From NCBI GenBank assembly GCA_019359315.1, contig JAHHHO010000022.1:1-64000 (forward strand): DNA of 64,000 nucleotides, in the 5' to 3' direction. This document shows, piece by piece, positions 24,300-31,574 of this stretch; the stretch's first letter is position 1, and every line of letters begins with the position of its first letter. Under the pieces are notes generated by a model. It did not search any database, was not told the origin of the DNA, and saw nothing but the letters and a program-made list of their open reading frames with translations. The position numbers and the translations under genes are program-made. This stretch comes from Myxacorys californica WJT36-NPBG1 (GTDB taxonomy: Bacteria; Cyanobacteriota; Cyanobacteriia; Leptolyngbyales; Leptolyngbyaceae).

Positions 24300-26603
24300 A
24301 TGACAATTAGGCAGAATGGTCAGCGACACACACCAAAGGTGCCGCTGGCCTCTGACATGGCGCAGCAGCTTGCAGCCCCTAGCTCTCAACCTTCACCGCT
24401 TGAAGTGTGGGGTGGGGTGGAATGTACGGTCAATCGAGTGGGTGACCAATATTTTGATCAACTCGAACGCAACGGGCACGCCACCCGCTTGGAGGATCTC
24501 GACCAATTTGCCTCCTTAGGAATTACGGCAATTCGTTACCCAATTCTCTGGGAACGCATTGCTCCAAATGGACTCGCGCAAGCAGATTGGACATGGGCAG
24601 ACGAGCGGCTCGATCGCTTACAGGCTTTGGGCATTCGTCCAATTTTGGGGCTAGTTCATCATGGCAGCGGTCCCCGTGATACTAGTCTGGTCGATCCGGC
24701 GTTTGCCGAGAAAGTCGCACAATTTGCTGCTGCGGTTGCGCGGCGCTATCCTTGGGTGAGCCATTACACGCCAATCAATGAACCTCTAACAACAGCCCGC
24801 TTTAGTGGGCTGTATGGTCATTGGTATCCTCACGGACGCGACGACCAAACGTTCATCCGGGTCTTGCTAAACGAGTGTCGTGCTGTCGTTCTGGCAATGC
24901 AAGCAATTCGGCAAGTCAATCCACAGGCGCAACTCGTTCAAACTGAGGATTTGGGCAAGATTTTCAGCACACCTTTGTTGGCCTATCAAGCGCAGTTTGA
25001 AAACAGTCGGCGTTGGCTCAGTCTCGATTTGCTCTGCGGTCGCATCGATCGCGCCCATCCCCTGTGGAAATATTTACACCATCAAGTTGGGATTGACGAA
25101 GCTGAACTGGTTTGGTTTCAAGAGAATGCTTGTCCGCCCGACGTGGTAGGGATTAATCGGTATTTGACCAGCGATCGCTGGCTCGATGAACGTCTCGATC
25201 GCTATCCGGCCTCCTCACATGGGGGCAACGAAACTCATCAATATGCCGATGTAGAAGCTGTTCGGGTCTGTATCGAAGGCATCTGGGATCCCTACTCAAT
25301 GCTCAAAGAAGTGTGGGAACGCTATCAGTTGCCGATTGCTGTCACCGAGGTGCATCTACAATGTACCCGCGAAGAACAATTGCGCTGGTTCAAAGAAATT
25401 TGGGACGCTGCACAACGCCTCAGCCGTGATGGGGTAGAGATTCGAGCCATCACGGCTTGGTCATTGCTAGGTGCCTACGATTGGAATAGCTTGGTCACTC
25501 GTGCCGACGGATGCTATGAGCCAGGAGTTTTCGATTTGCGTGCGCCTCGCCCCCGAGCGACCGCCATAGCCGAGATGCTGCGATGTTTGGCGCAAGGACA
25601 GAACTACTCCCATCCTGTTTTAGAAATTCCAGGATGGTGGCAGCGATCGCTGCGATTGCTTTACCCACCTGTAAGCTGTACAACAGGTGAACAAAGCCCT
25701 GAACAACCTCATTCTGTTGAACAACCTATTGAACAACACCCTGTCGCTCAGACGGTCGCCCCCCTCGTCATTACTGGAGCCACAGGAACCCTCGGACGCG
25801 CCTTTGCTCGAATGTGTGAGATACGAGGGATTCCCTATCGGCTGCTTTCCCGCCAGGAGATGGACATTACTAACCCAACGTCTGTGGATCAAGCGTTGGT
25901 AGCGTTAAAACCTTGGGCGGTGATCAACGCGGCGGGATATGTTCGAGTCGATGATGCGGAACGCGAGCCGCAGTTGTGCCATCAGATTAATGCAGATGGA
26001 GCGGCAATCTTGGCAAAAGCTTGTCTTCAGTACGACACTCCTTTAGTCACGTTTTCATCGGATTTGGTGTTCGATGGCGATCGCGCGGCTCCGTACACCG
26101 AAAGTTCGCTAGTTAAACCATTGAACATCTACGGGCACAGTAAAGCGATCGCAGAACAATGGGTGTTAAAAACGCATCCCCGTTCGCTTGTCATTCGCAC
26201 CAGTGCCTTTTTCGGACCTTGGGACGATTACAACTTTCTCGCGATCGCGCTCAAGACGCTAACGGCGGGAGAGTCGTTTATTGCAGCAGAAGACGCGATC
26301 GTGTCACCGACTTACGTTCCTGACTTGGTAAATGCAACCCTAGATTTATTAATCGACGGAGAGTATGGCGTTTGGCATTTAGCTAATTCCGGCGCAACCA
26401 CTTGGGCAAACTTTGCCCAGCAAGCGGCTGAACTGGCTGGACTCGATGCCACTCGGATCGAATCGCGCCCTAGCGAAGAACTAGGGTGGATTGCTCCTCG
26501 TCCTGCTTACAGTGTTCTAAGTAGTGAACGAGGAACATTACTGCCGTCATTGGAAGGCGCTATGGATCGCTATATTCAGCAGTACATTGCAAACCGCGCT
26601 TAA
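24300..26603 (+). CDS. GH1-like glycosidase fused to an RmlD-like reductase
   Basis: 767 residues in two domains. Residues about 35-440 form a GH1-like TIM barrel: VWGGVECTVNRVGD, IRYPILWERIAP, TPINEPLTTA (acid/base E161) and a possible nucleophile E350 in AVTEVHLQC, where classical GH1 enzymes have TENG. A Gln/Glu/Pro-rich linker at about 462-487 leads to an RmlD/dTDP-4-dehydrorhamnose reductase-like domain: TGATGTLGRAFARM (493 on), INAAGYVRVDDAE, TFSSDLVFDGD and IYGHSK. It starts 12 bp after glf. It may trim a glycan and reduce a nucleotide sugar, or the barrel may only bind sugar. No signal peptide. Confidence 0.85.
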   Translation: MTIRQNGQRHTPKVPLASDMAQQLAAPSSQPSPLEVWGGVECTVNRVGDQYFDQLERNGHATRLEDLDQFASLGITAIRYPILWERIAPNGLAQADWTWADERLDRLQALGIRPILGLVHHGSGPRDTSLVDPAFAEKVAQFAAAVARRYPWVSHYTPINEPLTTARFSGLYGHWYPHGRDDQTFIRVLLNECRAVVLAMQAIRQVNPQAQLVQTEDLGKIFSTPLLAYQAQFENSRRWLSLDLLCGRIDRAHPLWKYLHHQVGIDEAELVWFQENACPPDVVGINRYLTSDRWLDERLDRYPASSHGGNETHQYADVEAVRVCIEGIWDPYSMLKEVWERYQLPIAVTEVHLQCTREEQLRWFKEIWDAAQRLSRDGVEIRAITAWSLLGAYDWNSLVTRADGCYEPGVFDLRAPRPRATAIAEMLRCLAQGQNYSHPVLEIPGWWQRSLRLLYPPVSCTTGEQSPEQPHSVEQPIEQHPVAQTVAPLVITGATGTLGRAFARMCEIRGIPYRLLSRQEMDITNPTSVDQALVALKPWAVINAAGYVRVDDAEREPQLCHQINADGAAILAKACLQYDTPLVTFSSDLVFDGDRAAPYTESSLVKPLNIYGHSKAIAEQWVLKTHPRSLVIRTSAFFGPWDDYNFLAIALKTLTAGESFIAAEDAIVSPTYVPDLVNATLDLLIDGEYGVWHLANSGATTWANFAQQAAELAGLDATRIESRPSEELGWIAPRPAYSVLSSERGTLLPSLEGAMDRYIQQYIANRA

Positions 26604-26617
26604 TCAACAGAGCTAAA

Positions 26618-26665
26618 TTGGTGTTGCAGAATCACTGGATTAATTCAGTGATTCTGCAACACCAA
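26618..26665. terminator. Perfect 20-bp hairpin in a convergent gap
   Basis: The arm TTGGTGTTGCAGAATCACTG (26618-26637) is perfectly complementary to 26646-26665, with an eight-base AT loop. It lies 14 bp past the GH1-RmlD stop and 25 bp from the stop of the opposing membrane-protein gene, so it may end both transcripts. The 15-mer ATTCTGCAACACCAA recurs near 33897-33911. Confidence 0.75.
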
Positions 26666-26690
26666 TTGTTCAATCTATAATTTGTTCGCT

Positions 26691-27104
26691 CTATGAAGAA
26701 TTAGCACCAAAAGATTGTTCGAGATAAGAACGAACAGCGCGTCGGCTTAACGCTCGGCCTAGCAAGAACCAAGCAAGATAACCAGCTAGAAAGGTGACGA
26801 TTAAGGCAAGAATAAGAGAAGGAAGAACTGGTAAACCAAGAACTTCTAATTCAGCGGCTAAAGTGATATAAAAACCACCGATCACGCCTGAAAAAGGGAC
26901 AATAATTTGTAGCTTTGCTTCCGTTGGTAAGTTTTCAGGGGAAAGGTACTTAGACCAGTACTTAATTCGTTGCCTGACTGCGATCGCGAATGGGATGGCG
27001 CAGACAAGGGTAATGAATAGTCCTGATAGCAGCAAAACGTAGGGTGGCGAGGGTCTAGCTGTTACCAGCTCCTCAAATTGCTTTAGAGAAATGAACCAGT
27101 CCAT
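26691..27104 (-). CDS. Small integral membrane protein, function unknown
   Basis: 137 residues with three likely membrane helices: about 20-45 (PPYVLLLSGLFITLVCAIPF), 67-90 (LQIIVPFSGVIGGFYITL) and 92-118 (LPVLPSLILALIVTFLAGYL). The loop between the first two is basic and aromatic (RQRIKYWSKYLSPENLP). The C-terminus is basic then polar. I do not recognise the family. It is isolated, with gene-free DNA upstream and a convergent neighbour downstream. Confidence 0.65.
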   Translation of the reverse strand: MDWFISLKQFEELVTARPSPPYVLLLSGLFITLVCAIPFAIAVRQRIKYWSKYLSPENLPTEAKLQIIVPFSGVIGGFYITLAAELEVLGLPVLPSLILALIVTFLAGYLAWFLLGRALSRRAVRSYLEQSFGANSS

Positions 27105-27560
27105 AGTTGAGGTAAGAATGTTGTAGGTTTTGGTGAATCTTGAAGACTTATCTTAAGCGGTATACCACCTTTTCTAAAGTGGATAAAGTCGCCCTACAAA
27201 ACCCAGCAAATAATACCTATAGTCCCAGTTCTATTTGCAAAAAGGGTAGCTGTAGGGTAAAGCGCGATCGCGCTTATTAAGCCAGCGTCTTCACGTATAG
27301 TTTATGAAATTGGTTGTTGAGTGACTCCATCAAAAGTTGGAGGTTGAAAAATTAAAATTTTACACAGCATAAATTCATCAATTATTCACTGGCTACTTAA
27401 TCAGCAACAATTGACATCAGATGGGTAGTTATTAGGCAAAATTGTTCCGTTGATATCTCCGCGCAAATGGGTTTGCAGCCGCATTTTTGGCATCTCTTCC
27501 ATATTGCAGCACTATTCAAAATCTGCACTCACTAATCCCAATTTTTCAAAGGAATTAGAA
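27105..27560. other. Gene-free stretch, nothing recognised
   Basis: 456 bp between two minus-strand genes; it should hold the promoter of the membrane-protein gene. AT-rich with one HIP1-type GCGATCGCGC near 27262. No RNA or repeat was recognised. Confidence 0.5.
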
Positions 27561-27761
27561 CTAATCTGTCAGGAAAGATCCATCTTCTAAAATGGGCGAT
27601 CGCTTCTCTGGCATAGCAATCTCAACAGTTTCCATTTTTAGTGGAACAGATAAATGTCCTAATTTTGTCTGTTCTTCCAAGGCAGAAAGCAAGGTGTGGA
27701 GTTCTTCTAACTTCTGATGAATTACTTCTACGTTGCTCTGTAGATCTGAGACACTGTCCAT
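27561..27761 (-). CDS. Small coiled-coil protein, hypothetical
   Basis: 66 residues. Residues about 5-35 show a heptad pattern with leucines and glutamates (VIHQKLEELHTLLSALEEQ), suggesting a short coiled coil. The rest is polar with no motif. It lies 27 bp downstream of the small zinc-ribbon gene on the same strand, which supports translation as a second operon gene. No family recognised; it could be a partner of that protein. Confidence 0.5.
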   Translation of the reverse strand: MDSVSDLQSNVEVIHQKLEELHTLLSALEEQTKLGHLSVPLKMETVEIAMPEKRSPILEDGSFLTD

Positions 27762-27788
27762 AGTTCATCTGCCTAAATGATTTTAGTT

Positions 27789-28040
27789 TCAAGCACTAAT
27801 TGGTATTTCCAAAACTGGAGTTTGTTCTATCACGATCGTCTTTGGTTGATTCAATCGTTCAAAGCGATCGCTGAGCCAGCCAAACCCCTTTCCCAAACAT
27901 TTCGGACAAACTTCACCGTAGTAAGTGCCCTGCTCATTACAGATAATGATTTTTGCTTCTGTCATCTCAAACAATTGTTTACAAATCAAACAAGATTTTT
28001 TCTGAAGCAAACTGCTATTGTGTTCAACTTGAAGTTGCAT
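27789..28040 (-). CDS. Small protein with two CxxC pairs (zinc-ribbon-like)
   Basis: 83 residues. Two cysteine pairs, SCLICKQLF at about 16-24 and VCPKCLGKGFGWL at about 44-56, are spaced as in small zinc ribbons. Between them is IIICNEQGTYYGEVC. Such proteins bind metal and often nucleic acid or protein, but no function is claimed. It is followed by the small coiled-coil gene, with which it probably forms a two-gene unit. Confidence 0.6.
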   Translation of the reverse strand: MQLQVEHNSSLLQKKSCLICKQLFEMTEAKIIICNEQGTYYGEVCPKCLGKGFGWLSDRFERLNQPKTIVIEQTPVLEIPISA

Positions 28041-28526
28041 TGACCCTCTTTTTCGGCTTCTAAAATTTAGTTCTGCAAATCTGTATCTTTACCGATGCTG
28101 CAAGCATAAGAATTCGGCCCGACAATAGCTTCTCGCTAGGGAATGAGCGCAGATATAGTCCAGCTGTGACAGTCTATACAAAACAAGTTAAATGTTTCAA
28201 CTTACGGCCTAACTATTGCCTAACTGATACAAATAGAACAGGCCAATTCATAGGGAAATTTACAGATTTGTTGTCTCTGCAACCAGCAATTTACCCCTTA
28301 GAATAGGTGAGCATTATTCTCTAAGAAAAGCAGCGTAGTGAAGTTTGTCTTGAGTGTTTACACCGAGGATTTGAGCGGATTCAGCAAAACTTAGAAGCCA
28401 TTTCCTCAACAATTGAATTTATCGGTAACGCCAGCAAATTAAGTAACGTAAACAAGGATTTTTTCTAGGCTCCATTGCATAATAAATCGCATAGACTTGT
28501 ATAAGACGTTACTTCTTCAATTTGCA
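28041..28526. other. Divergent spacer, nothing recognised
   Basis: 486 bp between the small zinc-ribbon gene and the PhyH-like gene, so promoters of both should be here. No operator, RNA or known repeat was recognised. The sequence just before the ATG at 28527 lacks a clear ribosome site. Confidence 0.45.
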
Positions 28527-29333
28527 ATGGTGCAAAGTATTAGCCCGGTGAGCTTTTCAGAGGCTGACTTCGATCGGTTTGCCTCAGATCTCAATCAAGA
28601 TGGAATTTGTGTGATTCGCAATCTTTTCGATCGCAGCCTAATCGAAGAGTGGAAGGATGCCTTTGATCGCGTGGTGAGAGCAAGGAAAAATCAGCCTGGA
28701 GGACTCGCGCCACGAGAGCAAAATCGCTACTACCTAACGCTGCCTTGGATTGCTCCGTTTGCCAATGCCGAGGTATTTGCGAATCCTGTCATTATGGGAG
28801 TCCTCGATCGCGTATTTCTGCAAGAATATCGCCTGGTGCAGCTGGGCGTTGATTTTCCGATGCAGGGTTCGACGTATCAAGACATTCATCGAGATTTTCG
28901 TCCGTTATTTTCGGATCAAATTGTCACTCCACTCTATGCGTTAGCGGTAAACTTTCCCTTAGTCGAAGTCAATGCCGAAAATGGGCCGTTTCAAATGGCG
29001 CGCGGAACGCACACGTTATCGCGTGAAGAGGGATTACGGAAAGTCGCGACAGGCGAAATTGAAGTCGAGTCTTTTTACATGCAGCCCGGAGATGTGATGA
29101 TCCGATCGCCGCTGGCGTTGCATCGCGGTTCGCCAAACCAAACCGATGAAGCGCGGCCGATGGTAGTGATGGGATATGTGATGCATTGGTTGCACACGCC
29201 AAAAGTCGATCTCACGCTTCAGCAGGATTATTACGATAGCTTACCGGAACCGTTGCAGGAAATGTTGCGCTGCGAGGTCATCGATCGCTTACCGGAAAAT
29301 CGAGCGGAAACCTACATCAACTTCAAGTATTAA
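28527..29333 (+). CDS. Phytanoyl-CoA dioxygenase (PhyH) family protein
   Basis: 268 residues from the ATG at 28527; a TTG ten codons earlier is possible but less likely. The 2-oxoglutarate/Fe(II) double-stranded beta helix is visible: the iron-binding HRDF within YQDIHRDFRPLF, GPFQMARGTHTLS, and the distal histidine in LALHRGSPNQTDEARPMVVM. Such enzymes hydroxylate small molecules, lipids or natural products; the substrate cannot be read here. The GH43 gene begins 37 bp downstream and may be co-transcribed. Family call is firm. Confidence 0.85.
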   Translation: MVQSISPVSFSEADFDRFASDLNQDGICVIRNLFDRSLIEEWKDAFDRVVRARKNQPGGLAPREQNRYYLTLPWIAPFANAEVFANPVIMGVLDRVFLQEYRLVQLGVDFPMQGSTYQDIHRDFRPLFSDQIVTPLYALAVNFPLVEVNAENGPFQMARGTHTLSREEGLRKVATGEIEVESFYMQPGDVMIRSPLALHRGSPNQTDEARPMVVMGYVMHWLHTPKVDLTLQQDYYDSLPEPLQEMLRCEVIDRLPENRAETYINFKY

Positions 29334-29369
29334 GATCAAAAACGTTTGCCACTCTAGTTGAGAAGCCTG

Positions 29370-30392
29370 ATGTCAGATACTAAGCCAGTCACATCACTAA
29401 AGGAAGCCCGCACTTACATCAATCCGGTTTATCCGGGCTACTTTGCTGATCCATTTGCTTGGGAACATGAAGGCGTTTACTATGCGATCGGGACGAGCGC
29501 CGCTGAAGCCGCAGGAGCAGTTGATGAGGTTGACGAACGGCGCGTTTTTCCCCTCCTGCGCTCCGAAGATTTTGTAACTTGGGAGTTTGCAGGCAATGCG
29601 CTCATTCGTCCCGATCCTGCCTTGGGTAATGACTTCTGGGCACCTGAAGTGGCCTACTCAGATGGCGTGTTTTATCTTTACTACTCGGTTGGGCACGAGG
29701 ATAAACAGCATCAGTTACGGGTTGCTAAGAGCGATCGTCCTTTAGGCCCCTATCAAGATTTGGGAGAATCGTTACTTGATCCCGAAGCTTATCCGTTTGC
29801 GATCGATCCCCATCCCTTCCGGGATGATGATGGGCAGTGGTATTTGTTTTATGCGTGCGATTTTCTGGATGCGGATGCAGAAATCAGGGCAGGAACAGCG
29901 CTCATGGTTGATCGACTTGACGGCATGACCAAGCTAGCTGGAGAAGCAACCGTTGTGCTGCGGGCACGCTCGGACTGGCAGCGCTTCTTAAAAGACCGCC
30001 CAATGTACGGGGGCATTTATGATTGGCACACCTTAGAAGGTGCTTGTGTTCGGAAACACGGCGATCGCTATTACTGCTTCTATAGTGGCGGACGATGGGA
30101 AACTGAAAACTATGGCGTTGACTATGGCGTTGCCGATAGCGTTATGGGTCCCTACTCGGATGCAGGAAATGAAACAGGGGCGCGAGTGTTGCGATCGCTT
30201 CCAGACCGGGTTCTTGGTCCGGGTCACAACTCGATTGTGGTTGGTCCTGATGGACAAACGGAGTACATTGTTTACCATGCGTGGGATATCAGCAGAACTG
30301 CCCGTCGAATCTGCCTAGATAAACTGATTTGGACGGCAGATGGACCTCGATGCAATGGTCCAACCTGGACAGTGCAAACCGTTCTTTTCTAA
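29370..30392 (+). CDS. Glycoside hydrolase family 43 protein
   Basis: 340 residues from the ATG at 29370. It has the five-bladed beta-propeller pattern and the three acidic residues of GH43: the base aspartate in GYFADPFAW, the pKa-tuning aspartate in FAIDPHPFRDDDGQWYLFY, and the acid glutamate in HTLEGACV. Family members cleave arabinan, xylan or related side chains. No signal peptide is present, so it may act on imported or intracellular oligosaccharides. It follows the PhyH gene closely and fits the carbohydrate theme of the region. Confidence 0.88.
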   Translation: MSDTKPVTSLKEARTYINPVYPGYFADPFAWEHEGVYYAIGTSAAEAAGAVDEVDERRVFPLLRSEDFVTWEFAGNALIRPDPALGNDFWAPEVAYSDGVFYLYYSVGHEDKQHQLRVAKSDRPLGPYQDLGESLLDPEAYPFAIDPHPFRDDDGQWYLFYACDFLDADAEIRAGTALMVDRLDGMTKLAGEATVVLRARSDWQRFLKDRPMYGGIYDWHTLEGACVRKHGDRYYCFYSGGRWETENYGVDYGVADSVMGPYSDAGNETGARVLRSLPDRVLGPGHNSIVVGPDGQTEYIVYHAWDISRTARRICLDKLIWTADGPRCNGPTWTVQTVLF

Positions 30393-30576
30393 GGCACGGT
30401 GCCGAGCGCAAAACTATTTCTAATTGCGTTGCACAATATATTGCGTCTATATTTGTTTTTACTATTGATAGGTTTGTTAATTTAGCCCCGCCGCTAGATG
30501 ACATTGAGGCTCATTCGACTAATCTAGTCCTTATGTGGGCTAGCGAAGAGTGTTCCTCAGCCAATGATTTTATACT

Positions 30577-31452
30577 ATGGCAGAAAATAATTCTTCAACC
30601 TCAACTCTTTCGTTTGAGGTACTCCTGGAGTACCTCAAACGAAAGCATCATTTTGATTTTACAGGCTATAAACGTTCTAGCTTAGAGCGGCGGATACAGC
30701 ACCGAATGGGCCAGCTTGGTATCGAGAGCTACAGCGAGTATCTGAGCTATTTAGAGGCCACTGAGGAAGAATTTGCACATCTGTTTAGCACGATTGAAAT
30801 TAACTACACCTACTTCTTCCGCGATCGCGACACGTGGGACTATCTTTGTCAGGACATCATTCCTCGCATTCAGGCGGCTAAGCCACCGGATCAACCGATT
30901 CGGGTGTGGAGTGCGGGTTGTGCGTCTGGGGAAGAAACATATACCTTGGCGATCGTTCTGGCTGAAGCGCTGGGGATCGAACAGTTCAACCAACGAGTCC
31001 ACATTTTTGCTACAGACATAGACGATGATGCACTCCGGAAAGCTCGTCAAAGCAGCTATCTGGAGCACGAAATGACCAGAATTCCTCCCCATCTTCTGAA
31101 TCAGTATTTTGAACGGATTAACGATCGCTATCAGTTTCGTAAAGACTTACGCGCTGCGATCTCCTTTCATCGGCACAATCTGATTCAAAATGCGCCTATG
31201 TCGAAGATTGATTTACTTGTGTGTCGCAATACGCTAATTTACTTCGATCTCGATGCACAGACAAAAGCACTGGTTCGCTTTCACTTTAGTCTCGAAGACC
31301 GTGGCTTTCTCTTCTTGGGCAAAGCAGAAATGGTACCGGGCGAATTGGACCTCTTCAGGACGATCAATGTCAATCATCATGTCTACACCAAACTACCAAA
31401 GGAATATCTGAGTCCACGTCTGTTCGTCCAAGCGTTTAAGCGACCTCGATGA
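30577..31452 (+). CDS. cheR: CheR-type protein-glutamate methyltransferase
   Basis: 291 residues. N-terminal CheR helical domain (FDFTGYKRSSLERRIQHRM, TYFFRDRDTWDYL) then the SAM-binding domain: VWSAGCASGEETYTLAIVLA, IFATDIDDDALRKAR and LLVCRNTLIYFD. It would methylate glutamates of a receptor-like protein using S-adenosylmethionine. It lacks any PAS or tetratricopeptide extension. It is convergent with the CheR-PAS gene, whose methyltransferase half is closely similar. No receptor, CheA or CheW gene is in the window, so the target is unknown. Confidence 0.92.
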   Translation: MAENNSSTSTLSFEVLLEYLKRKHHFDFTGYKRSSLERRIQHRMGQLGIESYSEYLSYLEATEEEFAHLFSTIEINYTYFFRDRDTWDYLCQDIIPRIQAAKPPDQPIRVWSAGCASGEETYTLAIVLAEALGIEQFNQRVHIFATDIDDDALRKARQSSYLEHEMTRIPPHLLNQYFERINDRYQFRKDLRAAISFHRHNLIQNAPMSKIDLLVCRNTLIYFDLDAQTKALVRFHFSLEDRGFLFLGKAEMVPGELDLFRTINVNHHVYTKLPKEYLSPRLFVQAFKRPR

Positions 31453-31574
31453 GTTGCGGTTAGCGCAGAGCGCAACTTCAGAGAAATTAGCTCTGCCAAG
31501 CTCCAAGGGGGTTTGCTGCCCGGAGTCCTTCGGATCGCTCTAAAATTTCTAGCAGTGAAGCAGGTTCGGCACCC
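31453..31574. repeat. Dispersed repeat in the convergent cheR gap
   Basis: The gap between the two convergent methyltransferase genes holds TTAGCGCAGAGCGCAACT (about 31458), GCCAAGCTCCAAGGGGG and CGGATCGCTCTAAAA. On the other strand, parts match 59117-59155 (AGTTGCGCTCTGCGCTAA) and 9736-9770. It is therefore a copy of a dispersed element that sits after stop codons and may serve as a terminator. Confidence 0.6.
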
